Of a DNA stretch of 64,000 bases, positions 23,270 through 37,300 are shown in pieces. Each line of letters opens with the position of its first letter. Positions within the stretch are counted from its first letter, which is position 1. Position numbers and translations under genes: made by a program. The notes below the pieces were generated by a model that saw only the letters and a program-made list of their open reading frames with translations, was not told where the DNA came from and ran no database searches. The DNA comes from Hirudo medicinalis (lineage: Eukaryota > Annelida > Clitellata > Hirudinida > Hirudinidae), in contig MPNW01000199.1 in NCBI GenBank assembly GCA_011800805.1, positions 1-64,000 of the forward strand, in the 5' to 3' direction.

Positions 23270-26200
23270 ACGAAACAGTGATAAGCCTTTCTAATGAATC
23301 ATATTTCAAGTGTCAATCCTTATTTCTGCTGCTCTCGAAGCACAGTATGCAGGAACCAATTTGATGATAAGGTGTTCACATACCAACCTGTTGTTTAGTG
23401 ATAAAGCTTGCAGTATTTTTATATCGAAAATGATATTTGCATTCGTTTACATTTGGTTTCGTTGTGGTTCAATTAAAATTCAGTTTGGTTTTTTGGCGTC
23501 TGCCATGATTTCAAAGTCTTCCCGGGTTCGACTCATTCCAAATCATGTCTTGAAGAAAACCATTGCGGTGCAGCGTAAGAGGTCAATTATAATATATTTA
23601 ATAATTATTAAAGATACAAATTAAAATCAAGTCTTAGAAGAATGTTAACTGCTATGTTGCGCGTCGTATGATCGTCCTCGCAGTCCAATTTCTTGAGGCT
23701 TTCAAAATCACAACGTTTAAGCCTTACCACGAAACCGTTATCATTAATTATTATAATAATACTAATATAATTATAATAATATAATAATAATATTATAATA
23801 ATAGTTAATAATATCATAATTATTATTTTTAACTTTATTATGGCATTAGCATCATTGAGTTATTACATTATTATTGGGCGTCGATTGATTAAGCCGAGTG
23901 ATTAAGGCTTTCGCTTTGGTGCTCCATCAGGAGTTCAAATCCTAACCGCTCGCAAGAGTTTCTATAACTATTACTTATAATAATAATTATTATTATTCTG
24001 ATATTAATGTCATCATTGAATTACTAGGTTGACTGATTGATGTCAGAGGTGTGAGATGGACAGCCTCTTCACCACCAGAGCATTGCAAATGGCACGGTTT
24101 TACGGAAGGAATTTTCAAACCTGTACCAGTTGTAATACTCATGTGGTTGTCGTGGCTACTGCAATGCAATCCGCTGCTGTGTACTGTAAATTCATGTTTG
24201 CAAACCAAAGACTTATTTTCGGTCCTGAAATTTTGAAACCGTTTGATTAATTTATTTGAAAACAAAAACAAAAAACAAAAAACTTTCAAATATTCCAGAG
24301 AAATGTTAGCCTCCTTAAATACATGAACAGGTTCATAAAATAAGTTTTGTAAGTCTCCTTCAAAGCCTTCTAAAATCATACATCAAGTCTTTTCTTTTAA
24401 CAAAGTTACATTAAAACGTGAGACAAATTAACTTTATTAATTAATAAGTCATTCATTTTATTGAATAAAAATGAATAAGTCATGGTTTTCGTGAGAATGA
24501 TTTCCCTGTCAGGCACACCTGTTATTTTGAAGCAATTACTAAAAATTCCAGAATTTGCTAATCCTTTTTAAATATTAATTAATTAATTAAAGCAATCAAT
24601 CAACTTTAAAAAAAAACTAAAAGTCCAAGAGTTGACTAATATTAATCAACATGTTGAATAGTCAACAATAATTCACAGCTACTCTGCTACTGCCAATTCA
24701 GTTTTGGGACACAATCAAAAATTACCGAAAGTGCAACAATAGTAAATAAATATAGTAAATGTGTTGCTTGAAATAGTTACTTCGCTCAGTGGGTCATCAT
24801 TGCTCCTCTGACTAATCAATTTTATTATTCAGACCTGCAATTGCATCGACCATAAATCTACGAAAACCAAAAATAAAAAAAAATCGCAAAACCTACCTTT
24901 AAAAACGGAATACACGAAGGCAGCCTCTCGCAGGTAGAAGTTTATGGGAGGCCGGATAACAGCTAATAAAACACTAAATCGTCGATCGCCACAGCTAACG
25001 ACAGCAGTCACTGTAGCCGATGCGGTCGGCGCATTTTGTAGTTGTGGTAACGACGGCCTAGAAACTCAATATGAAGAGGCTTCATAAAAGATTGGCCTTT
25101 TTATAACTCATGGCATCCCGCTGTCAGCAAGACTCGAGTGCCTCGGTTACCACTTCTATTGCTATTATTAATGGTATCAAGTTTATTATTCTTGTCATTG
25201 TTACAATCACTCTTACAAGAATTTCATTGCCAGATCATTAAACCGGTACAAAGTCTGTACTTCGGTATTATTATTATCAAACCTGGAATTTCCACAAATA
25301 AAACTTATAAAATAGTTATTATGACCAGACCTCATTGTTTCGGTGAGGTGCCAATGCAACCTGTTCGTGCAGCCTGTTAATTGTTTATTCTCGACGACGA
25401 AATTCCAGTCAGTGAATTCAAAACTTTGAGAAAGAAAGCAGCACTTATAGTTTACCTCAACACGGGCCTGTTAATGGAATTTCGTATTGTTAATAAAAGA
25501 AACATTAACAGAGATTTGTGGCCAACGTTGCAAGCAACTCACTCGCCTGTCAAGACGTTTATACGTGACAAGGAGATGAACAAATATTTGATCAGTCAGC
25601 CTTTGTGGGCGAAAGGAAAGGAGAAAATTAACATATCAACTCGTCGAACAACCTCTACCAGAGCTACAGCTACCTCTACCGCAAAGGCTTTTGGGCGCCG
25701 GTGCAGCTATGACTACAAAAGGTAATGTGTCACATTCGCTATCAGTCTTTGAGCAAAGTTTGTCATCAAGAATTCTTTAATCGTTCAAGTAGTACTAGAG
25801 CCATTTCTCAAGTTTGACTGCCGACACTTTCTTTGTAGTCGCTGTTGCCTGCTGGCGTTGCAGAAGTTGGAAGTCGAGTGTCGTCGAGTAGATTCAAAGT
25901 TCGAGCCTTCAAACCGCAGATTTTCTGACTCTATTTTTCTTTTTGCTTTTCTATTTTTGCAGCTAAGAGCTCTCGAATATTGCAAACTTTCTGAAATTCA
26001 GACAACAAACACTCTTACCATCCATACCTGGTCGATTATTTTTCAGCCTATGGAGGCGTTAGGAGAGATAGGTAAAGTAGGGCAAGCATATCTACCCACC
26101 TCGGAGATTAAGGGGGTTTTCGAAGAATCCTTATCTTAAGCCCACTAAGCTCTATCATCGGCGTGTATCTCGGTTGGTTTCAATTAGTTTTGTCTTCAAC

Positions 26201-28058
26201 GGTCCTCTTTTGTTGATAATTGCGTTGCATGCCCAGGTCACCTGATTGCCACCTAGTTAAGTGATTACTTAATAGGGCATAGTTAGTCATTTATCAAAAA
26301 TGCTATCTGTTGTTGATTATTGACCTCAATTTATCTACTTTATCTCATAATTGTATTGCAAATTATGATCAATTCAATTTGTAAACGAAATTATGTTACA
26401 AATAGCAGGATTGTAATTACTAAAAGAGTCACCATCGTCACCTTCATCATCACAATCATCAACAACAATTCTACAGCCACTCGCTTTAGGCACTTGAAAA
26501 CTGTTGGTTGTTTGCGCAGCATTTCAGCAGATACGTTCATAACGTTGGAACGTAGTCTTCATCATCATTGTTATTATTATTATCATTATTAATAGTTATT
26601 ACTATTATCATTAATATTATTGCCGGCATTACTATTATTATTATTATTATCATCATCATCTTCACAACGCCTTTCACTCATAATCTTCGCAACTATTAAA
26701 CATTTCTGAGACGTCCTCATGATAACAGAAATTTAGATTTCCATCGAAATCTTCAAAAATGAACGAATACCCAACCAATGCGCGCAAAGTTGGGCCGCCC
26801 TCAAGACGAAGAGCATAAAGATCGATCAGCAATCCCGCTGTTGATGACTGTCAGCGACCATACTTAGCAATTCACCCCAAAAGCCAAACCGAGCATGGAC
26901 CAATTGCTTCCTAACCTCAGGGCATCGACAAAAATATCGGAAGATATAATATATTCCTCCCGCTCTCGGCACACTTTCCAACCAGCTGTCATGGTATCCT
27001 GACTAAAATTGCCACTTTAATAGATCTTTATTGGTCATCCGACACCACATTCTAGCAAGCGTAAATGTGAAAACCAGATGGTAAGTTTCTCACAAGAGAC
27101 AAATCTTACGCTTTGCCAGTACTTACGAAAGTATTCGACAAGATGCCAATTGACCTTTTGCTTTGGTACTTTTGACAAAAAACAATATTTTGGAACAAAT
27201 TGGCCAAATACAATTCATCAATAATCCAGAGAAAACGTTCTGTAAAACATTTAAACATTAAATAAATAATATTTCTTTCCCCAAGCCACTTACAATAATA
27301 ATAAAATAACACAATAAGCCCTAACACTAATTATAAAGCGTGTTTGAAGAGCCAGCCATGAAGACATTAATTTAATATCAAATTTAATATTTAAAAAAGC
27401 GAAAATTCATAAAAATTTAAGAAAAACACGTCACACAGAGAAACAAGTCTGAAGGACCAACCAACCAAACAATCATTCATTGATCCAATCATCTAGTCAA
27501 CCATGGTCGAGCAATCGATGGCAAAATCATATCATTAAAAATTGATAATTTTCCAAAGAAAAAACACCTCAGAATAAAGATAAATTCATTGAAAAGGAAT
27601 TGTTTCAGATCATCGTCACCACTGAGAGCAAATGTCATTCATCAGTAAGCTTTTTTATCTGTCATTTACTCAGCAGCTACATAGAAAACATAGAAACATA
27701 CGTTGGCCTAAAATAACACACTATTTGGAGATACGAATGGCAAATGCAAAAGAAATATCGTAATCGATGTAGCGAATGCATGATTGAATGTCACTTAAAG
27801 TAGTTGCAAGATGCACGGATACACCGAGTAAATAAATCTTCAGATGATGTCCTATTGATCCCTTCTGCAGCTGATGACGCTCCATGATCCCGGTCTCGGA
27901 AATGCGAACGATAGCTAAACTAAACGTCTGGTTTTAAGCACAACGAAAATGATAATACTAAAATAAAAATAATCCACGTGATAGTCCCACGACAAATGAA
28001 CTTTCACCTGTAATGCTTGAATAATCATTTGATAATTACTAACTGGAGCAATTATAAC

Positions 28059-28090
<32 letters not shown>

Positions 28091-28311
28091 TATACGCACA
28101 CATTAATGCTAACATCTCGACTAAAGCAAGAGAAATAACGTGTTAGTTAAGAACGCCGACGAGTGATGCCAAGAAAAGTCCTCGTTTTTGATGGCTTACG
28201 AAATAACAATCACCAAACACCCAGCAACGATGATGAAACCAATAAAGAATCTCCACTCCAAAAGACACAACATACTGATCTTCATCATCATCATCATCAT
28301 CATCATGGTAT
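23270..28311. other. Spacer between cadherin and septin
   Basis: No gene is recognised. The region holds AAT-rich stretches (23740-23830, 26570-26660), a tRNA-like repeat near 23880-23960, and two consecutive plus frames (25138-25380 and 25381-25725, same phase, one stop between) that match no family I know. A (GAC)n tract sits at 28058-28085. 3' UTRs of the two convergent genes are expected at either end. Confidence 0.6.
23876..23962 (+). repeat. tRNA-like repeat (possible SINE head)
   Basis: The word GAGTTCAAATCC (23931-23942) fits a tRNA B box, and upstream GATTAAGGC resembles a diverged A box. Flanks do not fold into a clear acceptor stem, so I do not call a functional tRNA. It may be a different SINE family from the 32200 copy. 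Confidence 0.4.
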
Positions 28312-31300
28312 TTATTTCTTCTTTTTAGGTGGAGCAGTTTGGTTGTTGGCAAGGAGGGCAGCCTTCCTCCTCTGGAAGGTGATGACCTCGTCCTCGAGGT
28401 TCTTCTTCTTGTCCTCGATCTTTTTCTTCTCCTCGGCATGCTGCTTCTTGAGGTTCTCGAACTTCATCTGAAGCTGTTGGAAATTATGGAAAAATCGAGT
28501 AAATGACCGAATGTTGAAAACCGAACGCAGAGACTTCAAAATTACAAGAGATCTTGTCAATAATCCATTCAGGACGAAGACCGACCCTCGGGAACATTCG
28601 CCATTGGCAACGTGAAATAAGCCATACCCACCTCCTTCTCGGCCTCCTTGAGCTCAGCCTCTTTTTCCTTGACCCTGATGACGAACGTCTGCCTCATCTC
28701 GTCCTCCTTCCTTTGGAGTTCAACTACGTGCTCCTGTCGCTTTTGCTCATAGGTCTCCTGGAGGCTTATTAATTAATAATATAATCAGTAACAACAGTGA
28801 CCAATAAGAAATAGTTTTAATCATGTTGTTAGGTAATGTAACAAACAATGTTGTTATTATTGTTATTATTAATTAACCAATTAACCAATTAATCATTGTT
28901 CTCTAACTGTTAATAATTATTCAAAGAGCAAAGTATTATTCACGATCGCATAAACCTATTTTAATGACAAACCTCATCGATTCACTGTCGTTGAAACCCA
29001 TCTCTGCCAGTTTGGCTCTCCTGTAGACCTCGTAGTGCTTCAGGTGAGTCGTTTCCCTCAGATCCTCCATGTTCGTCCTAAGGAGCATCTCGCGCAACTT
29101 CACAAAGTCGCAGTGGTTCTCGTTCTCGACTGGGTTAAAGATATTAAAAATTCATTTCAATTCTGTTATAAATTATAAAATACAATTTAATGACATAAAT
29201 TATAAAATACAACTTAATAATTTGCTAAATTTATTTGCAGGCATAAAAATTTACATTATTAACTCGAATCACTGAGACGTAACTTATAATCACTGTTACT
29301 TAAAATTAGGACATTCACGAGCAACTTGCTCGCCAGAAAACATCCAGTTTAATTCACAATTCACCAATTTAATACATCTTATTAGCCCATCTTATCATTT
29401 CCTAAATTGCTTCAATAATATTGATGAATCAAACAAATCAGTAAAGAAATTATAGATGACGACGATCATTTTTGCAAGGAGAACGACATGCTGACCTACC
29501 CTGAACGGTACCCCAGGGATACTGCCTCGCTTTGACCATCTTGTTTCCCACTTTAATTTCGTCCATGCATCCGACCACGGCAAAAGGAAGGTGAGACTGA
29601 AAACGGTCGCAAGAACTTTGATCGGCGATTATACAATAATCGGTTGATTATACAATAATCGGTTAATTGTTTTGTTGGTTAATCGTAGCGATGATGAATG
29701 ATTAAACCGTCGATCGTCGACGAAGAAGATCGAGAATTTTAAGACAAAAAACGGTCGGCCAAATCATCATCGAAAATCTTTATTCGAATTGAAGTCAATC
29801 GTAGTGGCTCGAGAAGCAACGACACGTAACGTAACAATTACTTATAATTATTATTATCGTAGCGATTATTATCCCGAGCAATTACGAACGCACAACAGCT
29901 TCGTGCATTTACAGAGCAGTGGTCGCAGCGAAATGAAAAAGCATCGGATGTACTGTCGACAAACTCACGTTCATGGTCGAGTTCAGTTCCGCCACCGTCT
30001 CGTCGTCCGTGGGGAACTGATACAACTGCACCCCGTTGTTGGTCAGCTCGCTCATTATCTGCAAGTCATTGTTGGCAACAAATATTAAGATATTAGCATC
30101 AAACGCATAGATACAATTTAATGGTTTTCGATCAGCAATCGAAAGATGATCGCTCCGTTCGTGCCATCGAACGTGCAACTACCTTCGCCTTGAATCTTTG
30201 GAGTTCGGCCTTGGTGATGGTGTCTGCTTTTCCTATGACCGGGATGATGTTGACCTTGTTGTCCAATTTCTTCATCGTCACAAGGTCAAGTGCTTTCAGT
30301 CTGTATGGTAATTGTTATATTTGGATATAAATGGTTATTTAAAAAAAAGGTACATATTATTGCAAAAGTAACACGAATTAAGAATAAATTTATTAACCTA
30401 AAAACTGATTTTTCTCTTTTAACTACTATATTTCCTACAGTACAAATAATCATTAACAACCCTAGTATTTAGTATATACATTATCAAGAGTAATAACAGT
30501 AATAATAATAACAATAACAATAATAACACAAGATATTACGAGCATAACCAGAGATTTGCCCCAAAGAAATCTTTGACACTCACGAATGTCCGGTGGGTGC
30601 CACAAAGTAGAGGCACGCGTGGATGCGAGTGTCGTGGTAGGTGTGCAAAGACCTCTTGACCTTCAACTCCTCCTGGAGGTAGGCCTCGAACTGGGTGTCG
30701 ATGTAGTCCACGATGGCCTTGTAACTGTCGGTCTTGTCGATCTGATCTCCGAAACCGACGGTATCCACCACGGTCAGCTTCAGTCTGACGTTGCTTTCCT
30801 TCAACTCTGTGCAGGTCGGTTATGAATTGGATAATTGATAATTTAGTAGATTTTTATTTACAATACAACAAATGTTATTAAGTTGATCGTGCACGCAAAT
30901 TAACGGAACAGTCGATCACCACCAAATTTATTTAGCACAATTAAACAAAAGCAATGCATTTATATATTCACTTTCACTTTCAAATGCAACATATATTAGT
31001 CAGTTAAATATAATTAAAACCACTCATAATGCGTGATGGTGCTTATTGGTGCTGATGATGGTGGTGGCGATGATGGTAATGATAGGTTGCAAGCAAAAGC
31101 TTACAGACTATAGTACAGCAAATCTGTTCATTTCAAAGCAATTATGTTGCCAATAAAGACATACTGGTGAATAATCAAATTACTCAGTAATTAGATTATT
31201 ATCAATTAAATACATTGTTAATTAAATTGATTGACTAACGAATCGGCATAATAATTTACGGCAATTGCAAGTTTTGATTCCATTAATGTCAGTATAAACA

Positions 31301-34300
31301 GTCCATCCTCGTAATAACCAGTGACATGGCATCAGATTACCAATGTCAAAAAAATGGCTGCCATAACAGCAGAGGACTCAATTGAAATCCAAGATAATTG
31401 ACAATAATTTCTTCCTAGAGGGTGACTTCTCAGACTCTGCGCATCGTTATCGGGCTCACCGTAAGTGTGCGACTTGAGCTTCACCTCGGGAAGGTCGTGC
31501 GTAGCAGGGGTGGAGTCAAAGTTGGTATTGAAGAGGGTGTCCATCAGAGTGGATTTGCCGATGCCAGTCTCACCTGAAAGAAAATAAACAAACTAAGGTC
31601 ATTTGCAAAGGTCATTCTTGCAAACTAACCACCGATCACTACCTGGCTTAATATGGATACAAGGTTTTCTATACTATTAGATAGTGTCATATAATATCAA
31701 TGAAGGTTGCCAATGAAGACACCTTACATTGTTTGCATTCAATCAAATTTCTAATTACCATTGCTAACTCCACAACCACAAAAGGGTTAAGCTATTTGTT
31801 TCAATGAATCATGACATTACACTCAGTGATATCCTGTGCCAAACAATGGCTAACTACATGAAAAGCACATAAACCCAATGTCACATTTATCACCATACTG
31901 TGACAATCATCATCGTCATCATCATTTTATCTGCAAAGGCCAGATAGCTTGGTACTCCACTTTCAACTGATTTCATTATCAGCACAGGCAGTCATTAAGT
32001 GAATCAAGAGCCACAGAAATGACACCAGCGATGATGATGATGATGACGATGGTAATGATAGTGATGATGATACAAAGTTCAACACAACCGCACCAGCAGC
32101 ACACCTGCGAACTGCAATGCCTTGTATACAATACACAGTTCAAGAAAACATGTTGACGATGGTAGTATAAATACTGATGGCGTGCAGGTTGGCCGAATAG
32201 TGCCCCGCATGGTCTAAAGGTTAAGAATTCCGCCTCTCACGATGGCAGCACGGATTCGAATCCCGTTGCGGGAGCACCGTCCTCGTCCTAATCATCTAGC
32301 TATGCAACGGATTAATACAACAATTTTTCTTTTTGTTGGCCGAATGGATTACGTTCCTTCATACGGAGGTAATGGCAACAGTCGTAATGTGTCGTTGCAC
32401 TGCGGCAAGCGTCCTTGGGGAGGAGCGCTATATAAATGGTTAATAAGAAGCGCCTCTGACGCTATGCACACGGCGCTATATAAATGAAGTACATTTACCG
32501 ATCGCATATATAGAGTTTACATCATCCTACGCGTTTAATACCGAAATAGCATTCATCCGTTAAGCCGTGAATGCAATATTCATTCACAAAAGCAATAGCG
32601 ACCGCCTGTCGCCATGGAAACAACCACAAACGGACTTCTTTAATGTTCAACCTGTCTTAGGAGCAGCAGAGGATGGTTAACGATGCGCGCCAATGCATGT
32701 CCTACGTCAGATTTCAAGATGAACATCTGAAACCTCTACTTTTGATGTCACTTCAAACGGTTTAGCACAACATACTATCGGCATCCTCGAGTTCACACCA
32801 GCATCCGATTCACATGAAAAAATACTAACAAATCCAGAAAGCTTGCACAACAGAAGTACAAATTCACCAAGAAAGGCTCTTAAAAAAAAGTGACACCTAT
32901 TTGCACGCACTCGGAGCATGGAATGACGCCTACGCCACATACTTGGAAACACTCTGCACCTGCAAACTTTCCATCAAACCTCTTAAGATTCCAAAGTGAA
33001 TCTTCGGAATGGCAATCAACTCTAGACGGAGCAGGTAAGTTTGGTTTCGTTCAATAGCATCATCATCACCACCTTAAAACATCCTTACATGTTCAAATGT
33101 CTCCACACCCATTGGTTATTACAGCGATGATAATGATGACGTGAATAGAATATGGGGAGTACGCATGTCAATTTGAGCACCTTAGAATCTCAGACAAAAG
33201 TCTTTCAATGTGGAACAATTAACCACTTTAGAGATAACCACTTTTAGCCAACCTATGCTAACAATCAAGAAACACTGATAAAACTTCTACGACAAGAATA
33301 TTTATAATATAATAATAAGGTAAACATTAATAATATCCGCCTTTTGATTGACTCGAGAAATGAAATTGTCACTTCGTGACATGCACAGGAAGAGGTATGG
33401 CTACTTCTTCTGAGAATTATTCTATCTCGACTGGACAGTGGGAATGAGCGAAAGAGGACAAGAAAAGCGATTATGAGCAGACGTAACAGCCATTAAAAAT
33501 CCGATTTTAAACCGCAAACATCCTGTTGCACTTGTAATGACAACAACGACGATATTCGTGGGAAGTCAGTTATCGATTCCGTTGTAGATGCACGAGCAAA
33601 ACAAACAGATGAACTGCAAGGGGAGGGGGAGGGGCATCAAAGACAATTATGTGCTCTTAAATACATTATATGTATATGCAACAACTCACCAGACGACTCA
33701 TTTTTTGTGTTTACATATATCAAGTTCACGAAAAAACAACTACTGGATTAACACAGAAAGAATAACAAAAAATATAAATAATAATCTTCATCAACATCCA
33801 TCATCAATCATCCATCTCTCTCGGGTTTTAAATAACATTTTCAAGGTGGCAAACAGGAATACGACGATCAACCAACTCAGCAGATGAAATTTATGACGCC
33901 TACTGAAACAACAACAGCGTGATAAAAAGAATAATGACTCTTGTGACAAACTCACTGTCGAGAAAGCGATACACACGACCATACGACCGGCATCACAACG
34001 AAGCAGACGTACACATCTACGGATGTCGTGGTGCCTGGGTTGGCAACAACCTGGCAACAATTGTGCCAACAATTTGAAAGAAAATGAAGACCCGAATTGC
34101 TTTAATGCCAACACGTAGATCCAGGATAATAGAATCATCTTCGAACCTTGGCAATTTCAGTCGACAAGCCGATTAGTAATTCCATGACCCGTTGGGTTTT
34201 GAACTCCACACCAACAGGTTCGGTGGTAGCAGATGCGTGATCAATGTGACCGAAGCTTAGAGATGAGTAATAAGGATTGGTAAACAAGGATAGGTTGCCA

Positions 34301-37300
34301 TATGGAAGAATGCCATGAGAGCAGAACCTTTAAAAAAAGATAATGAATGAGACAGCGATGATATCGGAACAGAGAGCACCAGCCATCTCGTCATTACTTT
34401 CGACCAAACAAGGATCACGAACCCATGAAGCAATTGCATCCATCATGTCGCTGGAAAATAAAACTCAACGCCTGAAATCCAATCATCGTTGACGATATCA
34501 TCTGCTGCACGGGTGGCAACAGTCATGTATTTACCGCTCAGCACTAGCATCAAACCTCGTCGATGGAATTCTGTGGGACAAATTGATATCCGTACTTGTG
34601 TATGTATTCATTTAACCAATACACCTACTGACTGAGATTCACTGTTCGTGAAGCGATCAGTGGCCATTTGTTCGCAGCTAATGACATTGTAGACTTATAA
34701 GTGGCGCTCAACGGTCTCATTAAGGCAATATTAATTAGGCCAGCAACAATAACAACCGATAGGCTATCGACAATGGCAAAGAATGCGGTTTAACTTTCTT
34801 CGTTGATAAGCCTTTCGTTAAGTTTGCCATAGAAAGCATTCTTGTCATCTAAGCATACGACTTTCTCATGGTTGTGGACATCAATTTACAATTAATTGGG
34901 GCGACTAAATCATTCTAGAGCCTTTTGTCTATTAGTTTACTATCATATTTGTCGACGGCAAGTGGAAAACTTGTCGTCGAAGAAAGACGTCAGCTTGCAT
35001 GGTAACAGTTTTCAATTGCAAATTAAAACTCAACTGTCTCGACACGTTCGCGAAGAGAAAGCATTAAATGGAACCTTGCAATCTCTTCGCACATTGTAGG
35101 TCTTTTATAAACACGGCATGAAATATTCACGAGCTTGTCTGAAACAACAGCCACCATCCAAATGTTAATCATCTCATAAATAAACGACATCCCGACCGAG
35201 AAGTTGGCGCTGAAAAAGCATATTCATTGGGGATCATATTTACATTTTAATGTAAGCCACGTATTTGTGCTCCTAATGCAATCGGAATCGACTCCGTCCA
35301 ATCTCACTCGATCGACAAAGCCACCTATATAGTTATCGATGGTTATGAATTTATTATTTCATTAACAAGATTATCCATGTCCTAAGCAGAAACCCACTAC
35401 ACTCACCATTACCATGTCACAAAAACATTTACTTAAGTAACATAATCTCGTAAGATTAGGTAACGATGAGGAAAACTTAATTTTTTTTTTATTTGAAATT
35501 TAAATGGCCAACAAAATAAAAACAAATTCACTGCAATCTACCTATGCAGAGTATGTTGAAGATGGCCAACTTCTCAGCCATCCTCCGAACGATCCACTCC
35601 CCATCGAGGAGAGCGGGGGTTCCGGTCCCCAGATACTTGGCATTCTCCTCAGAGTCAATATCAATCTGTCTCACGCGTAGACCCATGACAGATGGGTTTG
35701 GCTCAAACTATTGTAGCTCTTTTTAGCTCCAAATAATCTCGGAGGAAAGTCGTCAAAGATAAAGTGTCGTTAACCAGCCTTGTAAGGACAAAATCTTTGA
35801 TGTTGGAGTTTCAACAGTACTGAGAGACAAAGCTTACTTCGAGTTTGACAAGATGCTGATTGACAAACCAAGTGAATTAATTGAGAATCTGAATTCAGGA
35901 GACAAACCAGACGATCAAATTGGCTTTTAAAGATTCTTTGATTACGCTGCAGACGTACTCTTCCCAGTCTCGCCGATATTAAAAAAGTTATAAATTATAG
36001 TTTATGGATAAAAATACCTGGTCATTCTGATTGGATAAGGAAAGATGATGCAAAAGGTCAACACTGCTATTAATAGCTCGAGTGGTTGTTTGGGGAAATG
36101 TTTGGAACCGGGATCAATAAAACAGGAGAGCAAAGCACTCAAACGAGGCGAACCAACGTTTGCGCAAGAGAATTGATGAATATCTTTCACTCAGATTTCA
36201 ATAATTTGTGAAGTATTGGTAAGCTATATTGGATGTTATAAGGAAAGTTTAAAAGCCACTTAATGGTTGAATAAAATATAAAATTGAAAGAAGAAATTCT
36301 GATAAAAATGTAGAAAAATTCGAGCGTACTTCTCGAACATAGAAGGAAGTAATCAAAGCCTATGCCAACTCGTTCAAGATCGGGAAACAAAAAATATAGG
36401 CTTTACGAACGTCAAGACATATCCTCAGCAGATCTGAATAAATTCGAATTCCATCCAAGAGACGGAAGATCCTCTGGGTTGTTTATCCGAATCCGACCCT
36501 GCAATTTCGCGAGGTTCAAGTGAAACGTAAGACTTGGCAGCCACAGAAGTAATCCAGACGTGCGTACAATAAAGTCCCCGGGCAACTTTGATGACAACAT
36601 CAACTCCTATATATACGTACATAACATCGGAATTATGGCTCTTTAATCGCCATCGAAATGCTCCTATAACTATCCTACGTCGTTACAGAGGACGGCAGCA
36701 ATTTGTTTTGTTCTATTTTCCGACGATAATTTTCAAGTCAACTATTACAAAGGCTCTATAAATATTAAGAGCGTTTCGACGCACCGATCGGTCCGATGCC
36801 GACTACGATGTTCCACTGCAAGTACTCGGCTACTCGATTCCGCGCATCACCTTCTCCTGAAGAATTTATTCCCGAGTATCGATGGCAGTAGGTAAAAGTC
36901 GTTAAGGTACGAACGTTACACCCTCGGCCTTCGTCACGTGATCAATCACAAGAGAAACGTCACCAGCGCCAACGTCTGTGCATTTGAACTGGCAACCAAA
37001 CGAGATACGAAGCTTTCTATCAGTATGAGCACGCACACGATTCCTATTAAGTTGCACGTGCACGTGACGAAGGCGGGCAGCACGAACACGCCTTATTCGA
37101 ATTCGACAGAGCTTCTGCAATTACGAAACTCAAGAGCAGGGCCGGATTCTATAGTTATAGAAGAATAAGCCTCGCGCGCCATTCACTCGTTGTATAAAAG
37201 GAGTCTACAAGATGGAGGACGATTCGAGATAAGACGATTCTATGTTGGATTATTCTTTAGTCGTGATAACTCGGGAGATTCAATCGCTCGGGTTTCGTTC

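Noticed and set aside
23876..23962. Functional tRNA gene
   Set aside because: A B box is present, but no paired acceptor stem or proper cloverleaf could be drawn by eye.
23993..24379. 128-codon minus-strand frame
   Set aside because: There is no recognisable motif and composition is like the surrounding non-coding DNA; it is kept only as background.
25138..25725. Two consecutive plus frames, first hydrophobic then basic, as a possible small secreted protein gene
   Set aside because: They are separated by a stop, match no family I know, and no splice pair was found that joins them sensibly.
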